In this document: piece by piece, positions 52,213 to 60,699 of the stretch
How the letters are laid out: every line of letters begins with the position of its first letter
How positions within the stretch are numbered: the first letter of the stretch is position 1
NCBI GenBank assembly: GCA_964557005.1
Contig: CAZKYI010000002.1
Location: 186,001 to 250,000 of the forward strand
From: JBECKS01 sp964557005
GTDB lineage: Bacteria > Pseudomonadota > Gammaproteobacteria > Pseudomonadales > JBECKS01
DNA length: 64,000 nucleotides
Reading direction: 5' to 3'
Program-made: the position numbers and the translations under genes
Notes under the pieces: model-generated
Told to the model about the DNA's origin: nothing
What the model saw: the letters and a program-made list of their open reading frames with translations, nothing else
Database searches by the model: none

Positions 52213-52938
52213 CTAAAACTCCCCATTCAACACATGTAATGCAGCCAGTGCTGTAATGGGTGCGGTTTCTGTGCGAAGAATCTGTTTACCCAATCTGATT
52301 GAATTGAAATTTTTGCTTTCCGCCTGTTTGATTTCCTGCTCATCAAATCCACCTTCTGGCCCTACCAGGACAGTAAAAGCCGATGCAGGGCGTAATGTAC
52401 TGAAAGCAGTTTTTGCTTCGGGTTCGAGAATCAGACAGGTGCCTTGATGTGTTGCATGAATAAAGTCAGGCAGTGTGACTGTTTCATTTAATTTTACAGT
52501 TTGTGTGCGTCCGGATTGCTCACACGCGCTGATAATAATCTGTTGCCAGTGATGTTGCTTTTTATCCTTGCGTTCGTGATTCAGTTTGAGTTGTGAACGC
52601 AGACTAATCACTGGCGTGATTTCCTTGACACCCAACTCAACCGCTTTTTGAATGGCGAATTCAAAGCGATCACCTTTGGAAACGCATTGCGCCAGATGAA
52701 TATATGTCTGTGTTTCGCGTTGAATATCGACATACGTCAGAAGTTCAACATGCGCCGTGCGTTTGTTGGTTTGAATCAGTTTGGCAGTATATTCACCACC
52801 CTGACCATTAAAAATAATCAGCGGGTGGCCTGTTTCCAAACGCAATACTTGCAGTAAATGTTTGCAGGCGCGTTCGTCCAGTTCCAGCACCTTGCCGATG
52901 TTTAATTCTGTGCCTTGATAAATCCTTGGAATGCGCAT
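52213..52938 (-). CDS. rsmE: RsmE, 16S rRNA m3U1498 methyltransferase
   Basis: SPOUT-class methyltransferase, 241 residues. The N-terminal PUA-like part begins MRIPRIYQG and includes ACKHLLQVLRLETGHPLIIF. The SPOUT domain has KGDRFEFAIQKAVELGVKEI, IISACEQSGRT and the SAM knot VLVGPEGGFDEQEI followed by SIRLGKQILRTETAPITAL. These are the diagnostic RsmE motifs. It follows metF by 10 bases on the same strand and so is probably the last or next-to-last gene in the SAM-cycle transcript. Confidence 0.96.
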   Translation of the reverse strand: MRIPRIYQGTELNIGKVLELDERACKHLLQVLRLETGHPLIIFNGQGGEYTAKLIQTNKRTAHVELLTYVDIQRETQTYIHLAQCVSKGDRFEFAIQKAVELGVKEITPVISLRSQLKLNHERKDKKQHHWQQIIISACEQSGRTQTVKLNETVTLPDFIHATHQGTCLILEPEAKTAFSTLRPASAFTVLVGPEGGFDEQEIKQAESKNFNSIRLGKQILRTETAPITALAALHVLNGEF

Positions 52939-52948
52939 TGAAAACCAA

Positions 52949-53773
52949 TCATTTTAAACGTTCGAGAATGGCCTGCGTGGCTTCACTTTGATTCATGGTA
53001 TAGAAATGCAAGCCTGGCGCACCACCTGCCAGCAAGCGCTCGCATAAACGGCTAACCACATCGGTGCCGAAACTCTGGATGCTTTCTACATCATCACCAA
53101 AGGCTTCCAGACGTTTGCGAATCCAGCGTGGAATTTCCGCACCGCAGGCTTCTGAAAAACGGTGCAAGCTGGTGTAATTGGTAATCGGCATAATCCCGGG
53201 TACGATGGGAATATCAATACCCGCTTTTGTACACGCATCAATATAATAAAAATAACTGTCAGAATTATAAAAATATTGCGTGATTGCGCTGTTCGCACCA
53301 CGTTCTACTTTTTGTTTGAAAAATTTCAAATCACTTTCAAAAGAAGTGGAATCAGGGTGAATTTCAGGGTAACAAGCCACTTCAATGTGAAAATGATTGC
53401 CACTCAGTTCACGTACAAAGCTGATTAAATCTCCTGCAAAGTATTTGTAATCAGTACGACTTAAATTGGCAGGAATATCCCCGCGCAGCGCAACCAGACG
53501 ATTAATGCCTTTTTCTTTATATCGATTCAGCAGCGCCTCAATTTCCTGCTCACCATCTATACCAAAAGAAAGATGCGGCGCAACATTCAAACCCGCAGCA
53601 TTTAATTCCAATACCGTATCGAGCGTTTTGTCTTTGGTTGAGCCACCTGCACCGTAAGTGACAGAAAAATATTCCGGTTTGTATTGAGCGAGTGCCTGAT
53701 AAACAGGCTTGAGATTTTCTCGCCCCTTGTCGGTTTTCGGTGGAAAAAATTCAAAACTGATATTTTTTTTCAT
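52949..53773 (-). CDS. metF: MetF, methylenetetrahydrofolate reductase
   Basis: FAD-dependent reductase making 5-methyltetrahydrofolate, the methyl donor for methionine synthesis. From the ATG at 53773 (MKKNISFEFFPPKT) it has 274 residues; the frame upstream to 53818 overlaps the end of ahcY and lacks family likeness. Motifs: SFEFFPPKTDKG with the catalytic Glu, SVTYGAGGST, RLVALRGDIP, EVACYPEIHPDS and GANSAITQYFYN. It begins 7 bases after the ahcY stop, without a clear Shine-Dalgarno, so translation is probably coupled. Confidence 0.96.
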   Translation of the reverse strand: MKKNISFEFFPPKTDKGRENLKPVYQALAQYKPEYFSVTYGAGGSTKDKTLDTVLELNAAGLNVAPHLSFGIDGEQEIEALLNRYKEKGINRLVALRGDIPANLSRTDYKYFAGDLISFVRELSGNHFHIEVACYPEIHPDSTSFESDLKFFKQKVERGANSAITQYFYNSDSYFYYIDACTKAGIDIPIVPGIMPITNYTSLHRFSEACGAEIPRWIRKRLEAFGDDVESIQSFGTDVVSRLCERLLAGGAPGLHFYTMNQSEATQAILERLK

Positions 53774-53780
53774 CACAATC

Positions 53781-55175
53781 TTAGTATTTATAGGATTCAG
53801 GTTTATATGGGCCATCAATAGCTACATGAATATATTTAGCTTGTTCTTTGGTGAGTTTTGTCAATACGCCACCAAAACCTTCGACCATGTCTCTGGCAAC
53901 TTCTTCGTCGAGTTTCTTGGGCAGCACCTTAACATATAAGGCATCTTTCTTTTCACCTTCCATCAAATCAGCAAACTTCCGTTCCCACAAATACATTTGT
54001 GCGAGCACTTGATTGGCAAAAGAACCGTCCATAATACGTGATGGGTGTCCTGTGGCATTACCCAGATTTACCAAGCGACCTTCAGATAAAAGAATTAAAT
54101 GATCATTCTTTTTCCTGTTTCTAAATACCTGATGGACTTGCGGTTTTACTTCCAGCCATTCCCATTTTTTTCTCATGAAGGCGGTATCAATTTCATTATC
54201 AAAATGGCCAATGTTACACACCACAGCGCCCGATTTGAGTGCTTGCAGCATATTGGCATCACATACATTGGTATTGCCTGTTGCAGTGACAATTAAATCT
54301 GTGTTCGCCAATAACTCTTTGTTAATTGAATTTATTTTGCCAGTGTTAATGCCATTCATGTAAGGCGAAACAACCTCATAACCGTCCATACAGGCTTGCA
54401 TCGCACAAATCGGATCGATTTCAGACACTTTAACAATCATACCTTCCTGACGCAGCGATTGGGCAGAGCCTTTTCCGACATCACCATAACCAATCACCAA
54501 AGCTTTTTTTCCAGATAACAAATGGTCGGTGGCGCGTTTAATGGCATCATTTAAAGAATGGCGGCAGCCATATTTGTTATCGTTTTTAGATTTGGTGACA
54601 GAATCGTTTACATTGATGCAAGGTACTTTTAACTCACCAGCTTCTAACATCGCCAATAAACGGTGAACACCTGTGGTTGTTTCTTCAGAAATCCCATGAA
54701 TTTTATTGAGCATGGCAGGATATTTTTTGTGTACCATTTCAGTCAAGTCACCACCATCATCTAAAATCATGTTGGCATTCCACACTTTTTTACCGTCTTT
54801 TTTATCAAGAATGGTTTGTTCAATACACCACAAGAATTCCTGTTCAGTTTCACCTTTCCATGCGAACACGGGAATACCTGCCGCTGCAATGGCAGCAGCA
54901 GCATGATCCTGAGTTGAAAAAATATTACAAGAAGACCAGCGTACCTCAGCACCTAAATCTACCAATGTTTCAATTAACACGGCTGTTTGAATGGTCATGT
55001 GAATACAGCCCATGATTCTTGCACCTGCTAACGGTTGACTGGCTTTGTATTTTCTGCGCAGTGCCATCAGTGCAGGCATTTCACCTTCTGCAATATTAAT
55101 TTCTTTTCTTCCCCAGTCAGCCAGGGTGATATCGGCAATTTTATAATCGGTAAATTTTTTTACTTTTGCGTTCAT
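53781..55175 (-). CDS. ahcY: AhcY, S-adenosylhomocysteine hydrolase
   Basis: NAD-dependent enzyme that splits SAH to adenosine and homocysteine and so relieves product inhibition of methyltransferases. The 464-residue protein has GARIMGCIHMTIQTAVLIET, CNIFSTQDHAAAAIA, the NAD-binding VIGYGDVGKGSAQSLR, and the C-terminal YKPESYKY that completes the NAD site of the neighbouring subunit. It lies 55 bases after metK and 7 bases before metF. No SAH riboswitch is visible upstream; control is predicted to be by SahR at the operon head. Confidence 0.98.
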   Translation of the reverse strand: MNAKVKKFTDYKIADITLADWGRKEINIAEGEMPALMALRRKYKASQPLAGARIMGCIHMTIQTAVLIETLVDLGAEVRWSSCNIFSTQDHAAAAIAAAGIPVFAWKGETEQEFLWCIEQTILDKKDGKKVWNANMILDDGGDLTEMVHKKYPAMLNKIHGISEETTTGVHRLLAMLEAGELKVPCINVNDSVTKSKNDNKYGCRHSLNDAIKRATDHLLSGKKALVIGYGDVGKGSAQSLRQEGMIVKVSEIDPICAMQACMDGYEVVSPYMNGINTGKINSINKELLANTDLIVTATGNTNVCDANMLQALKSGAVVCNIGHFDNEIDTAFMRKKWEWLEVKPQVHQVFRNRKKNDHLILLSEGRLVNLGNATGHPSRIMDGSFANQVLAQMYLWERKFADLMEGEKKDALYVKVLPKKLDEEVARDMVEGFGGVLTKLTKEQAKYIHVAIDGPYKPESYKY

Positions 55176-55230
55176 ATTATTCTCTTGATTTTGGTGTTAA
55201 ATAATTTACTTTAAATCTGTTCAATGGCTA

Positions 55231-56385
55231 TTAAGCGTCGGCTTTGAGTGCTTCGGCTTTGTCGGTATTTTCCCAGGTAAAATCCTTGTCGTTTCTACCG
55301 AAGTGACCATAGACTGCGGTTTTTTGATAAATCGGGCGGCGCAAATCGAGCATTTCAATAATGCCACGCGGACGCAAATCAAAATGTTTGGCGACCAGTT
55401 GCGAAATTCTTGCATCACTCACCTTGCCTGTGCCAAAAGTATTCACAGAAATAGAAGTAGGTTCTGCCACACCAATCGCGTAGGACACCTGAATTTCACA
55501 GCGATCAGCCAGTTTTGCAGCGACAATATTTTTAGCAACATATCGCGCTGCATAAGCAGCGGAACGATCAACCTTGGTGCAGTCTTTCCCTGAAAAAGCG
55601 CCACCACCATGACGCGCAGCACCGCCGTAAGTATCAACAATAATTTTTCGCCCTGTTAAACCGCAATCACCCACAGGGCCGCCAATCACAAATTTCCCAG
55701 TAGGATTGATGTGGAACTTGGTGTGCTTGTGTAACCATTTTTCAGGCAGCACAGGTTTGATAATTTCTTCCATTACCGCTGCTTTTAAATCTTTTTGTTT
55801 AATGTCAGGGCTGTGCTGGGTTGAAAGCACAACGGCATCGACTGCGATAGGTTTTCCATTTTCATAACGCAGCGTGACCTGACTTTTTGCATCGGGGCGA
55901 AGCCAGGGCAGCTTTTTGCTTTTACGCAGTTTGGCCTGTTTTTCAACCAGACGATGTGAATAAAAAATCGCCGCAGGCATGAGTGATGTGGTTTCATTAG
56001 TCGCATAACCAAACATCAAACCCTGATCACCTGCACCCAATTCTTTTTTCTCACCTTCATCAACACCCTGGGCGATGTCACTCGATTGTTTGCCAATCGC
56101 GTTGAGTACCGCGCAGGTTCTGCCATCAAAGCCCACATCCGAAGAATCATAACCAATGTTGCAAATTACATCGCGCACAATGTCTTCCAGATCGACATAA
56201 GTTGAGGTACGCACTTCCCCTGCAATAATCGCCATGCCTGTTTTAACCATCGTTTCCACCGCAATACGCGAATGCGGATCATCTTTCATAATCGCATCGA
56301 CCACTGCATCTGAAATCTGGTCTGCCATTTTGTCGGGGTGACCTTCTGATACCGATTCCGAAGTAAATAAAGAATATTCGCTCAT
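55231..56385 (-). CDS. metK: MetK, S-adenosylmethionine synthetase
   Basis: Makes SAM from methionine and ATP. The 384-residue protein carries the N-terminal ATP motif SEGHPDKMADQISDAVVDA, the GAGDQGLMFGYATNET hexapeptide region, the P-loop-like GGGAFSGKDCTKVDRSAAY and the KDFTWENTDKA end. All are standard and complete. It is 36 bases downstream of sahR on the same strand, with no separate promoter visible in the gap, which supports transcription from the SahR-controlled promoter. Confidence 0.99.
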   Translation of the reverse strand: MSEYSLFTSESVSEGHPDKMADQISDAVVDAIMKDDPHSRIAVETMVKTGMAIIAGEVRTSTYVDLEDIVRDVICNIGYDSSDVGFDGRTCAVLNAIGKQSSDIAQGVDEGEKKELGAGDQGLMFGYATNETTSLMPAAIFYSHRLVEKQAKLRKSKKLPWLRPDAKSQVTLRYENGKPIAVDAVVLSTQHSPDIKQKDLKAAVMEEIIKPVLPEKWLHKHTKFHINPTGKFVIGGPVGDCGLTGRKIIVDTYGGAARHGGGAFSGKDCTKVDRSAAYAARYVAKNIVAAKLADRCEIQVSYAIGVAEPTSISVNTFGTGKVSDARISQLVAKHFDLRPRGIIEMLDLRRPIYQKTAVYGHFGRNDKDFTWENTDKAEALKADA

Positions 56386-56421
56386 ATAATTTTCCTGCTA
56401 CCTTTAATATAAAAAATGATT

Positions 56422-57396
56422 TTAAATTTTAATAAAACTACAGAATACAATTTGAAACCCGTTTCTCAGTGCCACAAAAGCACTGTGTTTGTGTTCAAAA
56501 CCTGCCTGTTCTGCCCACGTAATCAGTTCACTTTCTTCAAAACCCAACCATAAATCACCACAGGCTTCTTTTGCCCAGGCTTGTTCGTGATGGCACAAAT
56601 CACAAATCACCAGAGCACCACCCTGCACAAGCAGGCAGGCTGCATCCTGAAAACAATCTGCGGGTGAAGGCAAATGATGCAGCACCATGTTGGCCACCAG
56701 TGCGTCCACCTGAATACCAGGTTTGATGGCATCTTTACATTCGCCCAGAATAAATTCGATGTTGTTCAGGCCGTTTGCCAGCGCAAACTCACGGCTTTGG
56801 TTAAGCATCTCTCTGGCGTAGTCCAAAGCGATAACCTTGTTAAAGTTTTGGCTTAAATCCTTGAGAAAGCGGCCATCACCCGCGCCTAATTCCAGCACCG
56901 ATTGTTTTTGCACGCAGTTTGCCAGTAGCATTTTGAGTGCATCGGTTTGGTACTGTTCAAACAGTGCAATCAATTCCTGTTGTTCACGAAATCTGGCGAC
57001 GTTCTTTGAGAAAAAAGCCTTACCCAAATCGGCACGTTGCTTCTTAACCTTGCCGATGCGTTTTTGCACCACAGGGCTGAGCGTGAGTGCATCAATCTGG
57101 CCATAGAGATTTTGAATATGCGATGCCTGCATACTGCCGCTCACCACCGCACGCTGGTAGAAAATGGAATTGCCCTCGCGGCGTGTGGCCACCAGATTCT
57201 GCATGTGCAGTACCTTCAAATGGTGGCTCATGGCCGACTGCTTAATGGCAAAAATCTCGCACAGCTCCAATACCCCAAAGGAATCGCTTTTCAGGGCGCG
57301 CAGAATTTCAAGGCGCAATTCATCGCCACAGGCCTTGTAGAGCGCGGCCTGCGCTTCGATGTCGCTGATGTGCTGTGCTATCGCCTTTTGGCTCAT
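56422..57396 (-). CDS. sahR: SahR-like ArsR-family regulator with methyltransferase-fold sensor domain
   Basis: A 324-residue repressor with an ArsR/SmtB winged helix at the N-terminus (ELRLEILRALKSDSFGVLEL, IKQSAMSHHLKVLHMQNLVA with recognition helix QSAMSHHLKVL) and a C-terminal SAM-methyltransferase fold (VLELGAGDGRFLKDLS, VIALDYAREML, VANMVLHHLPSP). No ArsR metal-binding cysteine motif is seen. This architecture is that of SahR, which in Proteobacteria senses SAH and represses metK, ahcY, metF and related genes. Gene order sahR-metK-ahcY-metF agrees exactly. A near-perfect palindrome over its promoter (57446-57473) is the likely operator and predicts autoregulation. Confidence 0.91.
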   Translation of the reverse strand: MSQKAIAQHISDIEAQAALYKACGDELRLEILRALKSDSFGVLELCEIFAIKQSAMSHHLKVLHMQNLVATRREGNSIFYQRAVVSGSMQASHIQNLYGQIDALTLSPVVQKRIGKVKKQRADLGKAFFSKNVARFREQQELIALFEQYQTDALKMLLANCVQKQSVLELGAGDGRFLKDLSQNFNKVIALDYAREMLNQSREFALANGLNNIEFILGECKDAIKPGIQVDALVANMVLHHLPSPADCFQDAACLLVQGGALVICDLCHHEQAWAKEACGDLWLGFEESELITWAEQAGFEHKHSAFVALRNGFQIVFCSFIKI

Positions 57397-57427
57397 GGGT
57401 GTGCAGATTCAGGGGGAAGGGCTGCGC

Positions 57428-57456
57428 AGTATAGGGGAAACGCAAATCTATATCAA
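57428..57456 (-). promoter_or_regulatory. Sigma70 promoter of the sahR-metK-ahcY-metF operon
   Basis: Read on the minus strand: -35 TTGATA (57456-57451), spacer of exactly 17 bases, -10 TATACT (57433-57428). The -35 lies within the right half of the palindrome at 57446-57473, so a bound repressor would block RNA polymerase. The message would start near 57421, about 25 bases before the sahR ATG. Confidence 0.68.
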
Positions 57457-57473
57457 AATGTTTTGATATAGAT
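57446..57473. promoter_or_regulatory. Predicted SahR operator
   Basis: A 28-base palindrome with arms ATCTATATCAAAA and TTTTGATATAGAT, perfectly complementary over 13 bases with only the central TG unpaired. It overlaps the -35 of the sahR promoter and is 49 bases upstream of the sahR start. ArsR dimers bind such palindromes. I found no equally good second copy in the gaps before metK, ahcY or metF, so one operator seems to serve the operon. That SahR is the binder is inference from position and family. Confidence 0.7.
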
Positions 57474-57512
57474 ATTCAAACCCGATTCAATCTTTGGGTT
57501 AATACCCTGCTA

Positions 57513-58787
57513 TTAACGAGAGCGATGTCGATTCTGAACAGGTTTTCCACCTTGCCCACTACGACGAGGTTTCTTGTTGCCATGATATTTACTTCGTGAA
57601 GGTGAAGGCGCTCGTTCAGAACCTCGGCTATTCAAATGGGAAGCGGGCACATCATGCCCTGGTTCAAAGCCATCAATAATTTTTCGAGAAATGATTTGTT
57701 TGATAACTTTTTCAATATCTTTGAGCTGTTTAAATTCATCAGCACTCACCAAAGAAAGCGCTTCACCACTCGCGCCTGCACGCCCTGTTCTACCAATGCG
57801 GTGAACATAATCTTCGGGCACATTGGGTAAATCAAAATTCACCACATAGGGAAGTTGGCTAATATCAATACCCCGCGCTGCAATATCGGTGGCTACCAAT
57901 ATTTGAATTTTATTGTTTTTAAAATCCGCCAATGCTTTGGTGCGAGCACCCTGGCTTTTATTGCCATGAATAGCTGCCGAAGGTAATTTTTCTTTTTCCA
58001 GTTGTTGGGCAAGTTTATTGGCACCATGTTTCGTGCGGCAAAAAACCAACACCTGATTCCAACGATTTTCGTGTAACAAATGTATCAACAATTCGGCTTT
58101 ACGTTTTTTATCAACGGGAATAATGGAATGGCTGACTGTTTCTACAGTGCTGTTTCTTGGGCTAACAGAAATTTCAACAGGATTTTTTATCAAGCCTTTA
58201 GCAAGCTGACGAACCTCATCAGAAAACGTCGCTGAAAATAATAAATTCTGCCGACGTTTGGGTAATAAAGCTAAAATCTTTTTAATGTCGTTAATAAAGC
58301 CCATATCTAACATACGATCCGCTTCATCGAGCACCAGAATTTCCAGGCTATCAAAACGCACCGCATTTTGTTGAAATAAATCCAGCAAGCGCCCTGGTGT
58401 GGCAACGAGTATGTCAACCCCTTTGCGTAGCTTCATCATTTGTGGATTAATTTTCACACCACCAAAAACAACGGCAGATTTTAAATTCATATACTTGCCG
58501 TAATCAGCAACACTTTGCCCAACTTGTGCAGCTAGTTCACGCGTGGGTGTTAAAATTAATGTTCTGACCTGATTGGGTTTTGCAGCTTGCCCTTGCGACA
58601 ATTTTTCCAATATGGGTAAAGTGAAGCCCGCAGTTTTACCTGTGCCTGTTTGTGCGGCTGCCATAATGTCTCGACCTTGAAGCACGGCAGGAATTGCTTG
58701 AGCCTGAATAGGAGAAGGTTTGTCGTAAGCTTTTTCAGCAAGTGCTTTAAGAATGGCAGGTGACAGGTTTAATTCGGAGAAGTTCAT
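57513..58787 (-). CDS. rhlE: RhlE, DEAD-box RNA helicase
   Basis: ATP-dependent RNA helicase of 424 residues, involved in ribosome assembly and RNA turnover. Q motif FSELNLSPAILKALAEKAYDK; motif I AAQTGTGKTAGF; motif Ia PTRELAAQVG; motif II VLDEADRMLDMGF; motif III LFSATFSDEV; motifs IV-VI through VFCRTKHGANKLA, ATDIAARGIDISQLP and HRIGRTGRAGASGEA. After the core there is a basic C-terminal tail of about 45 residues (GNKKPRRSGQGGKPVQNRHR) that binds RNA. The RhlE subgroup is supported by motif details and the PA0428-like position. It lies upstream of sahR on the same strand; sahR has its own promoter. Confidence 0.94.
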   Translation of the reverse strand: MNFSELNLSPAILKALAEKAYDKPSPIQAQAIPAVLQGRDIMAAAQTGTGKTAGFTLPILEKLSQGQAAKPNQVRTLILTPTRELAAQVGQSVADYGKYMNLKSAVVFGGVKINPQMMKLRKGVDILVATPGRLLDLFQQNAVRFDSLEILVLDEADRMLDMGFINDIKKILALLPKRRQNLLFSATFSDEVRQLAKGLIKNPVEISVSPRNSTVETVSHSIIPVDKKRKAELLIHLLHENRWNQVLVFCRTKHGANKLAQQLEKEKLPSAAIHGNKSQGARTKALADFKNNKIQILVATDIAARGIDISQLPYVVNFDLPNVPEDYVHRIGRTGRAGASGEALSLVSADEFKQLKDIEKVIKQIISRKIIDGFEPGHDVPASHLNSRGSERAPSPSRSKYHGNKKPRRSGQGGKPVQNRHRSR

Positions 58788-58930
58788 AACAGCAACATGG
58801 GTTTTGAGTGAGAAAGGCGTGGAGCTTACAGCAAGCGAAGCGTCAAGTCATTGAATGCCTTTGTTAGAATTGCGCATTAATGATTGGGTGATAGCGAATA
58901 TAAAAAATAATACCCAAAAGGAGAACGGGA

Positions 58931-58972
58931 GTGATTAGTGCTTGTGTTTATGAGGCGATTTTGGAAAGCTAG
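58931..58972 (+). other. Possible 13-codon leader ORF with strong ribosome binding site
   Basis: AAAGGAG (58916-58922) is followed at a good distance by GTG (58931) opening a 13-codon frame ending TAG at 58972, 39 bases before the MutH-like gene. It may be a leader peptide, or the ribosome binding site may be a remnant of a lost gene. Nothing in the short peptide (MISACVYEAILES) is recognisable. Confidence 0.25.
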
Positions 58973-59011
58973 GCAGCTTTTATCATTTAGTTAATTTCAA
59001 AGGAAAAATTC

Positions 59012-59623
59012 ATGGAAAGGTCAGAAGCAGTATTACGACTTCGACAATTAGAAGGACAAGATCTTCATCAGCTTGCTAATCAATATGAAGTCACCATTTA
59101 TCAAAATGGTAAGGTAAATAAGGGGTGGGCGGGACATGTTTGTGAAAGGTATTTAAATCTACCGCTAAATTCATCGCGAGCACCAAATGGCGGATCATGG
59201 GAATTGAAAGTCGTTTCATTAAAATACTTAAGAAATGGAAGGCTTACTTTCAAGGAAACTATGGCTATTACCATGATCGATCCTGTCGATGTACGCCAGA
59301 AAGAATTTGAAGACAGTCATTTGCTGGTGAAACTGAGAAGAGCGGTAATTGTTGCCAGAGTGGTAGGCAGGCATGTTGATGACCCAAGCTATATTTATTC
59401 TGTAAAAGAATTCGATCTTTCAGGTCATTTATACAATGCAGTTAAGGCAGATTACGACTTTATACGCAGTATATTGCTGGATCCTGTGGCTGGTTTTGAA
59501 AGCTTGTCGGGGAGAATGGGAACCTATATTCAGCCGAGAACGAAGGGGATGGGGCACGGTTCAACAAGCAGGGCATTTTACGCACGCAAATGTTTTCTTT
59601 CAGAGATCATCGATCTATCTTGA
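59012..59623 (+). CDS. MutH/Sau3AI-like endonuclease fold protein
   Basis: A 203-residue protein that by eye aligns with E. coli MutH along its whole length: LEGQDLHQLANQ with LSGYTLGELAAL, NKGWAGHVCERYL with DKGWIGVLLEIWL, WELKVVSLKYL with VELKTIPVDSL, FEDSHLLVKLRRAVIVARV with WETSHVRHKLKRVLWIPV, RMGTYIQPRTKG with RHGEYLQIRPKA and AFYARKCF with GFYLKKNF. MutH and Sau3AI act at GATC. Glu45, Glu64 and Lys66 match MutH Glu56, Glu77 and Lys79, but the Asp70 position (14 residues after the first Glu in both) is Asn59 in RAPNGGSWELK. It may be impaired or may only bind DNA. AAAGGA precedes the ATG. A GATC methylase follows. Confidence 0.82.
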   Translation: MERSEAVLRLRQLEGQDLHQLANQYEVTIYQNGKVNKGWAGHVCERYLNLPLNSSRAPNGGSWELKVVSLKYLRNGRLTFKETMAITMIDPVDVRQKEFEDSHLLVKLRRAVIVARVVGRHVDDPSYIYSVKEFDLSGHLYNAVKADYDFIRSILLDPVAGFESLSGRMGTYIQPRTKGMGHGSTSRAFYARKCFLSEIIDLS

Positions 59624-59784
59624 ATTATGTATGGAAGACAGGCCATTGAACTTCAAGTATATTTGAGCCACTTCTTTTGCTGCTGATTCTGCACAGCAAT
59701 AAGCTATCTGGATAGCAACACTTAAAAACACAGCACACATACCCTTAACGACAAGGGAAAAGCTGTATTACGGAGCAAAGGCGT

Positions 59785-60699
59785 ATGAAAGAGGCAAAAC
59801 CATTTCTTAAATGGGCTGGTGGTAAAACCCAACTTATCAGCGAAATAGCGGGCTTGTTACCTTATCAGGTTCGTTCCTCCAAATTCACCTACATAGAACC
59901 CTTTGCTGGCAGTGGGGCATTGTTATTCTGGATGCTGAATAATTTTCCGAAGATGGAAAAAGCGGTAATAAATGATGTCAATGCTGACCTTATCAATGTC
60001 TATCGCGTTATCGCCAGCAAACCCAATGAACTGATTAGCATACTCAGTGAATTGCAAGCCGATTTTCACCGACTTGAATCCAAGCCTGAAAAGAAAACGG
60101 AATATTATTACGCCAGAAGAACGCAATATAACACTCGTGCTGACAGTAAAAGTACACAGGCAGCCTTGTTTATTTTTTTAAATCGAACCTGTTTTAACGG
60201 GCTTTATCGGGTTAATAAAAGCAATTTGTATAATGTGCCAATGGGTTCCTACAAAAAACCCACCATTTGTGATGCGCCCAATATTCAGGCAGTTAGCAAG
60301 GCGTTACAAAAGGTTGAAATTCTATGTGGTGATTATCAGCAAACTCTGGAATGTACTAACAGAAATTCCTTCTTCTATTTTGACCCACCTTATAAACCAT
60401 TAAATGCCACATCCAGTTTTACTTCTTACGCAAAAGATAACTTCGATGATAGTGAACAGATTCGTTTAAAAAATTTTTGCACAACCCTTGATGATAAGGG
60501 TCACAAATGGCTGCTTAGTAATTCGGATGTAAAAGATGCTGATGCCGACAGCAGTTTTTTTGACGACATCTATGCCAGCTTTTATATATCCAGAGTACAA
60601 GCTAGCCGCAACATTAACTCCAAGGCAGGAGGCAGGGGTAAGCTGAACGAATTACTGATTACGAATTATAACTATGAACAAACTTTGCAAACTGCTTGA
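59785..60699 (+). CDS. dpnM: DpnM/Dam-type DNA adenine-N6 methyltransferase (GATC)
   Basis: Alpha-class adenine methyltransferase, 304 residues, of the Dam/DpnM family. The SAM motif is PFLKWAGGKTQLI (residues 6-18), YIEPFAGSGALLF follows, and catalytic motif IV is FFYFDPPYKPLNATSSFTSY. The target-recognition part between them (KTEYYYARRTQYN, FLNRTCFNGLYRVN, GSYKKPTICD) is the Dam-type region, so GATC methylation is expected. It protects host DNA from the DpnII-like endonuclease, whose gene overlaps it by 26 bases. Confidence 0.95.
   Translation: MKEAKPFLKWAGGKTQLISEIAGLLPYQVRSSKFTYIEPFAGSGALLFWMLNNFPKMEKAVINDVNADLINVYRVIASKPNELISILSELQADFHRLESKPEKKTEYYYARRTQYNTRADSKSTQAALFIFLNRTCFNGLYRVNKSNLYNVPMGSYKKPTICDAPNIQAVSKALQKVEILCGDYQQTLECTNRNSFFYFDPPYKPLNATSSFTSYAKDNFDDSEQIRLKNFCTTLDDKGHKWLLSNSDVKDADADSSFFDDIYASFYISRVQASRNINSKAGGRGKLNELLITNYNYEQTLQTA

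Noticed and set aside
55176..55230. SAH or SAM riboswitch ahead of ahcY or metK.
   Set aside because: The gaps before ahcY (55 bases) and metK (36 bases) are too short and show no matching fold; protein control by SahR at the operon head explains regulation better.
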